DNA of 64,000 nucleotides from Codonopsis lanceolata (taxonomy: Eukaryota > Streptophyta > Magnoliopsida > Asterales > Campanulaceae). The number at the start of each line of letters is the position of its first letter. The first letter of the stretch is position 1. The notes under the pieces were generated by a model, which was given only the letters and a program-made list of their open reading frames with translations, ran no database searches and had not been told where the DNA came from. The stretch covers positions 35,593,632-35,657,631 of the forward strand of contig CM028377.1 of NCBI GenBank assembly GCA_013146195.2, in the 5' to 3' direction. Shown here in pieces: positions 46,501-59,340 of the stretch. Made by a program: the position numbers and the translations under genes.

Positions 46501-48806
46501 CCTCATTATAGATTTCGAAATCATCGTAGCCTCTTGGTGGTGGACCTCGCTACAACTTGCCAATTAGATGATTTGTTTTCTCTCCAATAAAACACTTGGG
46601 AGGCTTGTGTTGCTAATATAAAAGGATCTCCTTTAAGTTGATCTTGAAATTGATCTAAGTTGACTAAAGTAAATCCATCTTCAACCTTCACTCCACGATA
46701 AATATTCGCCCAGTCACACTTAAATAAAGGAATTTGAAAAAGAAGATAGTCCAACACAATAATGTCACGCAAGATCCCATAGTGACCTATTATACTACTA
46801 ATAGATTGTTCATTGTCATTTGACGCAGATCTACGTATTGTAGTTGCTTCGAGTGAAACACCACTATTTTGTGTGGACTTTTCAGTCGCCTTCGTGCGAA
46901 ACCGACGACCATTTATAATAAAACCTGAGTAGGAGAGTGCTTGCTTTCTAGGCCAATATGATAGCCACTTTATTTTTTCTGAAACTTTTCCTGTAGCCAT
47001 TTCGGTTTAACTTTGTACATGTTTTTAAACAATAATATATTTATTATTGAACAAGTAAACTATCGTAATGTGTAATGAAACACAACAAAGAGTTAAAAAA
47101 ACCTTATCCGTAAACCAATCACAAAAAGTTTATGAATGCTTCTTTGAAAGTTCCTCATTAGATAGATTATCATGTAATCTCTTCAACTCTTCCATACGCA
47201 TCCTAAGAGAAAGAAAGAGTGAAAATGATGAATGACAAAGAAACTCGACAAGTTTTCATTTAACTTAAACTTACTCTTCATATGGTTCAACTTCCGCAGT
47301 ATTAAACAACACATATCGATGAGCATTCTGCAAGTCTTCAACAGACAATATAGTATGCTCTCCTTTGGAAATCGGTCTCCCGTCAAATATTCTATCATCT
47401 TGATAGTCCTCATTACGATTATGTGTTCACCAATTTCAGAAGCTTTCTTGATATACCAACTGCAATATGTCATGCACTCTTCGGCAAGATAACATTCACA
47501 TATGCATCCTTCAGGGCGTGAAGGATTTCTAACATTTTCCTTGCCTGTCTTCATGAATCTAAAGATGATTGAATAAAAAGATGAAGACAAACAACTAAAA
47601 CTATTGAAAAAAATGTTTGAAGAATAAATAGAATATGAATACCTTTCAAATGGAAACATCCAATGGAATTGATTTGGTCCACAATAATATGTTTCCTGTG
47701 CTAAATGTATTGGAAAGTGCATCATGATGTCGAAGAAGGAAGGAGGGAAATATCTTTCAAGCATGCACAATGTCTCAACAATTTCTTCTTCAACAACTTC
47801 TTGTTTTTCTGTATCAATCGTTCTTTGACTTATATCGTAGAAAAATGAGCATACTCGAAATATTGCATTTCTGGGTCCTTTAGGTAAAATTCCCCTCAAT
47901 GCAACAGGCAATAACTGTTGCATTAAAACATGATAATCATGGGACTTGAGTCCAAATATCTTGTCTTCTTGCGTAAAACGATTTGCAATATTTGAGCTGT
48001 ACCCGTCGGGAACCTTCAAATTTCTTAATCGGCAATAAAAGGTCTCCATCTCTAAACTTGTTAGAGTATGTTGTGCTGGTGGAAGAAATATCTTATTATT
48101 CTCTACAACCCTTGGGTGCAAATATGACCTAATTCCCATTTTTTCCAAGTCTTTACGAGCATTAAGACCATCCTTTTGATTTTCCTTTGATATTAAGCAA
48201 AGTGCAAACTAAACTCTTACCGCAATTCTTTTCGACATGCATTAAATCTAAACAGTGGCGTACCGGCAAATACTGCTAAAAGAATGGCATTGTTATTGAC
48301 TAATAAACTCTACAATTTTATTAAAGTATTCATAAAGTTTGAAAATGGTTTACCTCATAATAAGGCAACTCAAAGAAAATTGGCTTCTTCTTCCACATGA
48401 GGCCTTTTACGACTTTCTTTCGTTTAGTCTTCCTCTTCCTCTTCTTGTGTCCCTTACCTTTTCCCCTTCCTTTCCTTGTTTCTTCCTCATTGGTAATTTC
48501 CTCCCCTTTTCCAAAATCATTTTCAATGTCACTTACAACTTTTAAAATTTCAGAACCAGTCAATATTGGAGGCTTGGCCCTCTTCTCGATGGTTCCATCA
48601 AACCAACTCTTCTTCTTTCGAAAAGAATGATTGGATGCAAGGAATCGTCGATGACCCATGTATGCACACTTGTTGCTGTAAGGTAGCCATATTGAACAAG
48701 TATCAACACCACAAATAGGACATGTTGTCTTACCCTTTGTAGTACATCCGGCCAGATTTCCATAAGCTGGGAAATCATTAATTGTCCACATTAGAATGAC
48801 CCTCAA
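46500..48806 (-). pseudogene. CACTA (En/Spm) transposase TNP2, 5'-truncated
   Basis: TNP2-type transposase mobilises CACTA DNA transposons. Visible exons on the minus strand: E1 48806-48354 (WTINDFPAYGNL, CPICG, YMGHRRFL, then a basic stretch and IFFELPYYE); E2 48272-47643 (RHCLDLMHVEKN, KVPDGYSSNI, GLKSHDYHVLMQQLLPVALRG, ERYFPPSFFDIMMHF); E3 47558-47275 (RPEGC, YLAEE, then SVEDLQNAHRYVLFNTAE after a frameshift near 47425); E4 47202-47103; E5 about 46984-46536, a DUF4216-like domain (YSGFIINGRRF, NSGVSL, PLFKCDW, DPFILA). Introns have GT-AG ends. A one-base insertion near 48175 breaks E2. The N-terminal third is missing: 48806-48811 is the junction with a retrotransposon LTR. The terminal CACTA repeats were not found. 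Confidence 0.88.
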
Positions 48807-48810
48807 CTAT

Positions 48811-51250
48811 AACTTAGTAATAACTCATTATGCGCAGCCATTTTGTAAAATTGACCAATAACTCATCATACCTATAAATTTCATGAATTTTACATATTCC
48901 GAAACTAGGCTTTTCAAACTATAACTTAGCCTTTTAAAACACTCAATTCAGACTTGTATTCATCAAGTCATGGTCACTTCAAGTTCAAGTATAAAATCCG
49001 ATTTCTTGCTATTACACATTCTGCCCAGTCAACTTGTAAATTCAACCATTAATTCCTCACAACTCCAAATTTCAGGAATTTTATATATTCAGAAACTAGA
49101 TTATTGAAACTATAATTTAGAACTTTAAAGTACTCCATTTGGACTTGTATTCTTTGGAATACGGTTACCTCAATTCAATGGTAAAATCTGTTTTCACTGT
49201 GACAGTCTCACTGTCGCAGCCATGATCCGTGACTGATGAAAAATAATTCTTTAACTCGAAAATTAATGAAACTTTACAGGGAGTTACCTAACATGTATAG
49301 GTATAACATATCCAGAAATCGAAAAATTATCGCGGACGGAATTTCTACAGTATTTTTTGGAAAAATGCCCAAAACAGGGACTGCAGCATTTCAAAATCTG
49401 TTTTCTTTTTCTTTGCTTCCCAAATTCTCAAACAACTTAATTATGTTGACTAACAATATTCTCATGCTAGTATCACCCAAGGACATCAATTGGAGTCGTA
49501 AACCCAATCAATACACAAATTCACCAATTCCGGTCTCACCCGACCAAGTCGTAGGAATTTATCCTAGGGCTCAAAACAACACTTTAAAATTTTAATTAAC
49601 TTCATTGAGTCAAAATACAATTTTCCGAATTCTAGGGCAATGTATAATTTCGGGATTTGTAATCTTTTGGTTTCTAAACCCGATAACAAGTAATTTTCAT
49701 TCCTAATTACTTCAATAAACACAACAAACCCAACAAATCTCACCTCATGTTGAACAGCCCCAAACCCCATATGTTTACAAATCAAAACTCATCATCAAGA
49801 CATGTAATAACTCAACAATTCATGGACAACAAGCCTCTAACACCCTAGCCTCAATTTGAGCTAGAAAGAGAAAGTAGAGGGTTTAGTCACGTACTTATTT
49901 TGGGCGATAAACTCGAAATAAAATGGGAACAAACTGAGGGGAAATGTTCTCCTCGTCAAGAGCTTCGCGATGACGGTCTCGGATCGACGATCGGATGCCT
50001 GTAGCTCCGGGAATCGCCAGAATCTCCATGGGAGCTCTCTACCGATCTCTCCATCTCTCCCTCTTTTCTCTCACGGTGCATCCCAAAAATGAAGGGGAGG
50101 AAGGAGTTTTAGACCTTAAAGAAAGGCTAAGGGACCTTGTTGCCCCCCAAGGGAGTGCACAAGAGAAAGGGAGGGAGTTTAATTGGGGGATAGAATGGAG
50201 TTTTCACTCCAAAAATCAGAAAAACAATGGCTGCCTCTGCTGCTACAGTACCCGTCTGCTACAGTAACCACGAGTGTTAGATTGATTTTCAAACGGCTCC
50301 AGCTTGAACACCATTCGACGAAACGACGTGATTTCTTCTCCTGACACTCTGTATATGTCTAAAGTAAAAGCCTAAAAATCTCAAACCAAACAAAAATCTT
50401 TCGAGGGTTCCTCGATCAAAACAGCTTAGCTGCATACCAAAATCCGTCTATACTACCCAGTTGACTTAATTTTAAATCAACTCCAATTTAAGTCCGTAAA
50501 GTGAAATACAATACCACATAAATATTTCTAACACGTAGGGACTAATATATTATTCCCTCAATTAATATTTTTAATTGTCATACGAATTAACCATGTAGGG
50601 TCAATTAAAATAATAAAACACTTTGGGGTCGCAATCGCTAATTATTTATTTGCCCCTAGACGTCAAATAATAATTTCTTATTATTATATCTAAATTTAAA
50701 TAAGGGTATAATCATCCCATAAATAAATTACAAACCTCAAAGGAGTCAGTTACACTACTCCATAATTTTGGATACAAAGTAAGCCTCCAACACGTACAAC
50801 ACCCCTGCGGAGTCGAAATTAAAAACAGATAAATATTCTATAACAAATCGGGTTTGGAAGTTAAAACTTCGAACTCACAAATGGTGGATTATAGATGAAT
50901 ATCAAGTAAGGGAGGTAAATGGGCACAAAGCCTAATGGCCAAAAGTGACCAAAGCCCAAATGCTATCCAATAATTTCAGTCAACTTCAAAGGCGAGCCTA
51001 TGGTGATATATAAGGCCTAAAATTACAAATAAGGTATGGTTAGAAATATCTCGAAGTCTAGCTTCTAACGCACCAAACGGATCTCAATTCTGAGTCGTCT
51101 ACACAAAACTGTAGCTGTTAAACTACATGTTGTATCTGACATGCGTGAATACGCGGCCCAAACTGAAAACCGATCTCAAGCGTGTGCAATGCTACACAAA
51201 ATTCAACCCAAAACCATTCCAAGTTAATCCTAAGGAATCGAGGTCTTACA
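48811..51250 (-). mobile_element. 3' LTR (truncated) of LARD-like element 2
   Basis: It matches 54860-57069 of the 5' LTR and ends with the same AGGTCTTACA at 51250. About 2.2 kb of the LTR's distal end is missing; homology stops at the CACTA gene. The frames at 49236-49595 and 49995-50267 are LTR sequence, not genes. Confidence 0.85.
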
Positions 51251-52426
51251 TCCTCTCATCCTTAAAATAATTCGTCCTCGAATTCAACATGTCCCGGTCA
51301 AGGCGTGGATGTCAAAGTTTTATAACTTGCTACCAAATGATGAAGCAAATAATTATCATGTTACAAGTTCATATTCATGTGCAGTATTTGCACCTAGACC
51401 CATAAATTTTCATTCTAAGGTTTCCGGGCTTAATCGTAATACTCCGACTAATAATAGGAGCATTTAACATATCAAGTTATTTGTTCAAGCAAGCAATACA
51501 AGTTCAGCAATCTCATGATTACACTCATAAGAATTGCATAAATTAAAATTTCTATTCATAGAAAAAAAATCATAAACAAAAAGCACATATTTGCACAAGT
51601 ATAACAATACACCATTTACTTGTTCCATTTCACCTTGGTAATAGGTTCAGTCAATTCTTATTTATCTTATACCATTCTAGTTCTCCGACGAAGACCTCTT
51701 GATAATCAAGTCAGGGGCCCTCTGTAAATGACTTCAAAAGTTTTCGTCGTATAGGATGCGGGGTGTTCGTGAATCACAAATAAGCATCCTTTAACACGGT
51801 CTCATGCACACATATTGTAATCATATATATAAGCATGAAAATCAATACCATGTAACATAGTATATTAATCTACTATGCAAGAATACAACACTAATACTCT
51901 CATCTATGTATTAGGTTTACATCAAAGAAAACCAACGTCTCAAAGTCACTAGGTAACACGAACACACACGATTAGGTACTACAATAACTATATATACTTA
52001 TATAGAAATCACGGAATACACTAGGTACTACGGGAGGCTTAGTCACTCCGCTATCGAAACGTACAACAACGAACATTGGATCTAATGAACACCACGACGA
52101 TCAGTCTCGGGACCGACAATCTCAACTTATCCGATCAAAACGATAGACCAAGAAACAATAACTCTACAGGGCAGCAACATACACTTGGTATAACTGCAAC
52201 TTAGAAGCGATATAGGAGGAATATAATACTCCTGAACACAAACTTGCACTCACGAAAATCTAGACAAGAACGAACTTAGCGCTCCAAGTCATAAACTTGT
52301 ACAAAAGAACACGCCAATAAGGCATAATACAGTACACTCGAAGGTAAATACTCGACGATAACCCAAACCCAACCTAGGCCATGGAACCTATCCTGGCTTA
52401 TAGCTACCTTAAGCTCTGATACCAAC
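51251..52426 (-). mobile_element. non-coding internal domain of LARD-like element 2
   Basis: Only 1.18 kb, with no ORF of interest. It begins with the complement of a polypurine tract (51251-51285) and ends at a perfect initiator-Met primer site (52413-52424). Blocks are shared with the internal domains of the other two elements. Confidence 0.85.
51680..51791 (-). other. conserved double-hairpin module, copy 3
   Basis: Hairpin 1 has outer stem CGACGAA/TTCGTCG (51686-51692 with 51743-51749), middle stem CTCTTG/CAAAAG (51696-51701 with 51735-51740) and inner stem AAGTCA/TGACTT (51708-51713 with 51729-51734). Its loop contains GGGCCC (51715-51720). Hairpin 2 is AGGATGC/GCATCCT (51753-51759 with 51784-51790). 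The middle stem needs a G.U pair that exists only in the minus-strand, sense RNA. Confidence 0.75.
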
Positions 52427-55400
52427 TGTCACGACCCGACCCGGATTCCAGTATAGAATCCCGAGGTCGTGCTGTTGGAACGACACAAGAGGGGACAAAC
52501 ACTTGCTAAAACAAAGTGCAAGTGGAACGTTCGAGCTAACAAGCTCTAGACACGAACCAGAAGCCGAACTAAAATACGGCTTTCAAAATTTTGAACATAC
52601 GGAAGTGTTAAAGAACAAGCCCTCGAGCTTAAGAGCTCGAGACTAAAACAAATGAAACCAAAAGAGGCGTTGCCTCACGAGGTATGAAAACGAAACTCGC
52701 GTGCCGCAACATTGCAGACGCAGAACTAACCATCGACACTCCAGCCGACGTTCCATCAAAAATCAACCTGATATAACAATTACCCACGGCTAAACCATAC
52801 CAGAGTAACAACAACAACAACTAGGATAACTAGAATAATGAAATCCCCGAAGCTACTACTGCCCGGGGTACAACTGACAGATTACTCTACTATGGAGTAC
52901 TCGTGCCCGACTACAAATGTCGGCTATTGGAATAATACAACAATACTAGAACTATCTACGCGACTGCAAAGTTTATATAACCTTACAAAATAAATATTGT
53001 CCTCAACAAAAAAAAAAGGACACAAATATAAACACTGAAATAAGCGGACTAGGTTCCGCTAGCAAAAGCTCGGGAGGAGATAACTGCACAGATATCACGA
53101 CCTCAACTCAACTATCGATCCACGTGGCTCTGCTACAGACGGGATCTATTCAGCCTCAACACGGCTAACGAACAACTGCATACTGGAAAGTAAAGTATGG
53201 AGTGAGTCATAAAGACTCAGTACGCTACTACAAACAACATATCATAAATGAAACATTGTTATAATAAAACATGTCATCGCGTTGTTACGAGAAAAACCCA
53301 CGAAGATGTGTCATATACTCGACACTTCTCAAGATAACCTCTCTGCTCATGTACTAAACCGTCCAAACGACTAGGGTGAAATTCTCTGATCATAAACAAA
53401 CTGAATAAGTCAGAAAACATTTCACAAAGAATCAACATATATAAAGGAATGTATATCTATATATATATATACCCTTTATGTCATTCATGGAATTCTCAAG
53501 TATAAGTATGTATATCTACATATATACATATCAAGTCTCGCATTAATTCACAATCAATATAAACATGATCATTTAGATTTCATGTCTCAGGTAACACTTT
53601 GTTATCACATAAGTGCTCGTAGTCAGCCACATAAAGGTTTAAGAGAGAATACCGAATCAATGTCATTGTGTTGCTCCTGCAATCACAAATATTAATCTTA
53701 TCGTGCCAGTGATACTCGTGATCGGGTATCAAAGTACCGAGCTCTCTTCTCGGGTCCGAGCTCTCTACTCGAGAAAATAGCACTAGCCAATGCGCTCTTT
53801 TGGTTACGACAAATGGGGCTATTTCCCCACTGTAACTAGCAGTGTAGGGTGTGTGAACCGAATCCGGTGCGGCGATACATTGCAACCACGAATCCCATAA
53901 TTCGTGAAGAACATGCATCGTCCCACCATCAAGGTAAAAGCTCAAGTAATGCCAGCTGGACTTATATGCAATGCACAAGTAGATGTTTACTTGCCCATTC
54001 TCAAGTAGATATAATGATCTACTAAATTCATACGATTATGCACATTGTTACAATAACCACAAAACCACAATAGGAACTCATTTGAGTCTTAAATTCCCAA
54101 GTGTCAAGTTGTCCACTCTATCCAAGTCAAGGTCCAAAAGCTAGTAATCTAGTCAATGGATTCTAGGAGTCGTAGGGTCTCGTTCTACGTTTTCATTTAA
54201 GGCATTGCTAGGTTCTCCTTCCATTTAGGAACCCTAGTTCACAAGTCACTAAGTCAAGTACGAGTTGGTAGCCTAAGTTGATTTCAAGTTCGTAGTTCCA
54301 CTTGTTAATGGAATACAATTTAACTACAAGTCAGGAAATCAACACCAATAAAAGCACCAAGTAATCAAAGGTAATACATGCTTCAAGAGTCATATTCTCA
54401 AACGAATACAAGATACAAATCTCAACAAAGGTAGGAATTATGCATTTAGTCATAATCTAAATCAATCATAGAATTTCATATTCTAGTATACAACCAAGCT
54501 AAGTTATTTACTTAACCATTAACCCATCATATATTGACCAAGACTACTTTGTTAGTCTAGGTAGTTAATCAACAATGTTATATTCACTACAATATTTCTA
54601 GAATGATAAATCATTCTATAGTCTCAACTCATTAAAGTTCATGTTAATTCATAAACTCGTCCCATCATATTCACATGAATAGGATCGTACATTAGATACA
54701 ATCCACTATGCTCTAAGAGAATCCAAAGAGTCTCTACGTCGAAATTAAGGATACGCTCTACAATATCTCTGAATCGTAATCCATTCTTCAAACCAAATCA
54801 ATCATTCTCTACTCGATGTGTCATGCACCGAAAGATACCCATTCTAACAGTTGGAATTCCAACTTAGTAATAACTCATTATGCGCAGCCATTTAGTAAAA
54901 TTGACCAATAAATCATCATAACTCTAAATTTCATGAATCTTACATATTCTGAAACTAGGCTTTTCAAACTATAACTTAGCCTTTAAAAACACTCAATTCA
55001 GACTTGTATTCATCAAGTCATGGTCACTTCAAGTTCAAGTATAAAATCCTATTTCTTGCTATTACACATTCTGCCCAGTCAACTTGTAAATTCAACCATT
55101 AATTCCTCACAAATCCAAATTTCATTAATTTTATATATTCAGAAACTAGATTCTTGAAAATATAATTTAGAACTTTAAAGTACTCCATTTAGACTTGTAT
55201 TCTTCAGAATACGGTTACCTCAATTCAAGGGTAAAATCTGTTTTCACTGTGACAGTCTCAATGTCGCAGCCATGACCCGTGACTGATGAAAAATACTTCC
55301 TTAACTCGAAAATTAATGAAACTTTACAGGGAGTTACCTAACATGTATAGGTATAACATATCCAGAAATAGAAAAATTATCACGGACGGAATTGCTACAG

Positions 55401-57069
55401 TTTTTTTTGGAAAAATGCCCAAAACAGGGACTGCAGCATTTCAAAATATGTTTTCTTTTTCTTTGCTTCCCAAATTCTCAAACAACTTAATTTTGTTGAC
55501 TAACAATATTCTCATGCTAGTATCACCCAAGGACATCAATTGGAGTCCTAAACCCAATCAATACATAAATTCACCAATTCCGGTCTCACCCGACCAATTC
55601 TCGAAATCTCTCAATTGAGACCCGACGAACCCAAAAAGTCGTAGGAATTTATCCTAGGGCTCAAAACAACACTTTAAAATTTTAATTAACTCCATTGAGT
55701 CAAAATACAATTTTCCGAATTCTAGGGCAATGTATAATTTCTGGATTTGTAATGTTTTGGTTTCTAAACCCGATAACAAGTAATTTTCATTCCTAATTAC
55801 TTCAATAAACACAACAAACCCAACAAATCTCACCTCATGTTCAACAGCCCCAAACCCCATATGTTTACAAATCAAAACTCATCATCAAGACGTGTAATAA
55901 CTCAACAATTCATGGACAACAAGCCTCTAACACCCTAGCCTCAATTTGAGCTAGAAAGAGAAAGTAGAGGGTTTAGTCACGTACCTATTTCGGGCGATAA
56001 ACTCGAAATAAAACGGGAAAAAACTGAGGGGAAACGTAATCCTCGTCAAGGGAGTGCACAAGAGAAAGGGAGGGGGTTTTATTGGGGGATAGGATGGAGT
56101 TTTCACTCCAAAAATCAGAAAATGAATGGCTGCCACGGCTGCTACAGTACCCGTCTGCAACAGTAACCGCGAGTGTTAGATTGATTTTCAAACGGCTCCA
56201 GCTTGAACACTGTTCGACGAAACGACGTGATTTCTTCTCATGACACTCTGTAAATATCTAAAGTAAAAGCCTTAAAAATATCAAATCAAACAAAAATCTT
56301 TCGAGGGTTTCTCGATCAAAACAACTCAGCTGCGTACCAAAATTAGTCTGTACTACCCAGTTGACTTAATTTTAAATCAACTCCAATTTGACTCCGTAAA
56401 GTGAAATACAATACCACATAAATATTTCTAACACGTAAGGACTAATATATTATCGCTAATTATTTATTTGCCCCTAGACGTCAAATAATAATTTCTTATT
56501 ATTATATCTAAATTTAAATAAGGCTATAATCATCCCATAAATAAATTACAAACATCAAAGGAGTCAGTTACACTACTCCATAATTTTGGGTACAAAGTAA
56601 GCCTCCAACACGTACAACACCCCTGCGTAGTCGAAATTAAAAACGGATAAATATTCTATAACAAATCGGGTTTGGAAGTCAAAACTTCGAACTCACAAAT
56701 GGTGGATTATGGCTGAATATCAAGTAGGGGAGGTAAATGGGCTCAAAGCCTAATGGGCCAAAAGTGACCAAAGCCCAAATGCTATCCAATAATTTTAGTC
56801 AACTTCAAAGACGAGCCTAGGGTGAATTATAAGGCTGAAAATTACAAATAAGGTATGGTTAGAAATATCTCGAAGTCTAGCTTCTAACGCACCAAACAGA
56901 TCTCAATTCTGAGTCGTCTATACAAAACTGTAGTTGTTAAACTACAGGTCGTATCTGACATGCGTGAATACGTGGCCCAAACTGAAAACCGATCTCAAGC
57001 GTGTGCAATGCTACACAAAATTCAACCCAAAACCATTCCAAGTTAATCCTAAGGAATCGGGGTCTTACA
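52427..57069 (-). mobile_element. 5' LTR of LARD-like element 2 (4.64 kb)
   Basis: It starts TGTCACGACCCG and ends GGTCTTACA. It has the same family structure as the plus-strand solo LTR at 14216-19068, including the hairpin (53874-53914), acceptor and donor. The 132-aa frame at 53580-53978 covers the hairpin and acceptor region; its frame is not kept between copies. The right flank is chromovirus integrase beginning TTGGC. Confidence 0.9.
53677..55984 (-). other. predicted leader intron within 5' LTR (family A)
   Basis: Donor ATAG/GTACGT at 55984 and acceptor GATTGCAG/GAGCAACAC at 53677, about 2.3 kb. It matches 15493-17811 in the solo LTR. Confidence 0.5.
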
Positions 57070-57444
57070 TTGGCAGCGTTGTATATTTAGGATATCGTGA
57101 GATTACATGGTATTCCGGTTAGCATTGTATCTGATAGAGATCCCAGGTTCACTTCTAGATTTCGTCATTCTTTGTAGGAGGCTTTGGGTACGAAGTTGAA
57201 CTTCAGTACGACTTTTCACCCATAGTCTGATGGTCAATCTGAGAGATTGATTCAGGTGTTGGAAGATTTCTTGCATGCTTGTGCTACAGATTTTAAAGGT
57301 AGTTGGGATTCTCATTTGCCATTTTCCATTAGCCGAATTTGCGTATAATAATAGTTACCAGTCCAGTATTGAGATGGCGCCATATGAGGCTTTATATGGG
57401 CATAAGTGTCATTTGCTGATTTGCTAGGATGAAGTTGGTGAGCG
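57070..57444 (+). pseudogene. chromovirus integrase fragment
   Basis: This is part of the integrase core of a second Ty3/gypsy lineage, recognised by SDRDPRFTSRF (second catalytic Asp, about 57130), the DGQSER motif with the catalytic Glu (about 57228), MAPYEALYG and CWDEVGE. Two in-frame TAG codons lie at about 57175 and 57216, where glutamine is expected, and a one-base shift occurs near 57335. The first Asp lies upstream and is replaced by the LARD LTR. The right end stops abruptly at about 57444, where opposite-strand Tat integrase begins. It could be a relic of the autonomous partner of the long-LTR elements; that is inference. Confidence 0.85.
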
Positions 57445-58075
57445 TAAACAGAGTTTCCCCTGTTAGGCCTCGGACAGTGATTCTGAATGCCCATAAAGCC
57501 GATTGTAGCTCTTCTGCCCATTTTCCAGCTCGCCCCTCTAGGTTTCTTTTGAGAGCGGGCAAGACTTTCTTGTTCCTAGCCTCGGCCTGGTCGTTGCCTT
57601 GTGGGTACGCAACAGATGACTGCCAATGTTTGACACCTAAACGCGTACACTCAGCTATGAACTTGTCCGAGAATTGAGTGTCGTGGTCAAAGATGATTGC
57701 CTGTGGGAGGCCAAATATGCACCGTATTTTGTCGTGTACGAACTTGATGATGTTCTCCTCAGAAATCTTGGCCAGTGACTTTGCTTCGATCCATTTTGTG
57801 AAATAGTCGATGGTAACAACTGCATACTTGTACTTGTATTGTGCGAAGTGGACTGGACCGATCAAGTCGATTCCCCACATGTTGAAGGCCTAGGCCATAA
57901 CGAATGGAGTTTGTACGGTGGAGGGCAACCTTGGTATGTCTGCGTATTGTTGGCATTTCTCGCATTCGCACATATTTCTCTGCATCCCTCTTGAGCGTAA
58001 TCCAGTAGTACCATGCGCGTAAAACCTTTACTGCTAGGGCTCTGGTGCTCGGATGGCCGCCACACTCTCCTTCCT
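57445..58075 (-). pseudogene. Tat-lineage integrase (3'-truncated)
   Basis: The N-terminal zinc-binding region (HEGECGGH... CEKC) is split over frames near 57960-58070. The core begins MWGIDLIGP (57880), with the first Asp in IDYFTKWIEAK, the second in FDHDTQF and the Glu in DQAEA (GQAEA expected). A TAG replaces a probable tryptophan just before MWGID. The protein stops at the GETLFTLT motif, where the DNA switches to the chromovirus fragment, so the C-terminal part, 3' untranslated region and 3' LTR are absent. Confidence 0.87.
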
Positions 58076-59340
58076 ACACTTCGCACAAGACACCCTCAGT
58101 TAACTTCGGGGGAACACATCGAAGCATAGGTCTGACCTTAGATCTCTTGTATAGGATTCCACCAACTACCGAGTATCTGCAAGCTTGGCTTCTAACCGTG
58201 GTGGCTTTGACTTTGTCCGATGGTAGGACTCCTTGCTCGATGTAATCCTTGTAATCATTAATCCAGATCCTAACCGCTGGCTCGATGTCCATTATTACCG
58301 ACCTGTCCATGGTTGACGTTTCCAAGTGTTCGATCATTCCAGATGCAAAGAATGCTAAACTTCCTTCAGCGATCTTGGACAAGTAGTCTGCTCGCATGTT
58401 GTCAGCTCGGTCAATTCTGATAATCTTCCAAAACTTGAAATTCTTCAAGATTTCTTTGACAAGCTCGTAGTATTTGACCAAGGAAGGGTGATGCACCATG
58501 TACTCCCCCTGGACTTGGTTTACCACTAGTTGTGAATTCGAGTACACTGTGACTGTTTTTACGCCCATGTCGGCTGCGAGCTCAAGACCAGCGATCATAG
58601 CCTCATACTCAGCCACGTTATTTGAGGCAGGAACTTCAATCGGAGAACCAATTCAAACTTTGTGATCTAGTCGGGAGCTATGAAAAGGATGCCAGCTTCG
58701 CCCTCGACTTTTCTCGCTGCACCATCCACATAAAGGTCCCAACAGTAGGCCGGTCAGGGCCTTGGAAGCTGCTCATGCCCGGATTCTGTTGGTTGATGAG
58801 CTTCAGGCTCTTCTTGTTGAGTGAAGCTTGTTTCCACCAATAAGTCGGCCAAGGCTTGGGTCTTGCTCGCCTGGGTTGGTAGTCGATGTGGAACTCTATG
58901 AGCTCGATTGATAAGTTGAGTAGCCTACCCGATGAATCGGGCTTGTGGAGGACTTTGCGCAGTGGTGCATCTGTGCATACTATGATTACATGTGCAGCTA
59001 TGACAAGGGAGTAAGCTAATTTTTCTACATTAAAATAACGACCCTCAGCAGGACTGAGGGCCTTCGATACATAGTACACAGGTTTTTGAATTCCTACCAC
59101 CTCTCTAACTAAAACAACGGCCACAGCCTGCACTGTGGCCGCTAAGTACACATATAAGGGCTCCCTAGGCACGTGGCTACTAAGGAGGGGCGGTTTGCGA
59201 AGATATTCCCTGAGCTGTTCGAGGGCTTTGGAACATTCTACATTCCATTCGAACCCTTTATTACCGTGTAGGACCTTTGAAGAATGGAAGGCACTTCTCC
59301 GCTGACCGGGAGATGAAGCGACCAAGCGCGATGATTCTGT
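58076..59340 (-). pseudogene. Tat-lineage RNase H region and RT end
   Basis: Two frames: 59325-58678 covers the end of RT and the first part of RNase H (KPVYYVSKAL, AEGRYFNVEKLA, IVCTDAPLRKVL). 58616-58074 covers a second RNase H-like segment (MAEYEAMIAGLELA, SNSQLVVNQVQGEY, RADNMRADYLSK). A frame change lies near 58620-58680. RNase H removes the RNA strand during reverse transcription. Tandem RNase H domains are described for Tat-lineage elements and fit this arrangement. Confidence 0.82.
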
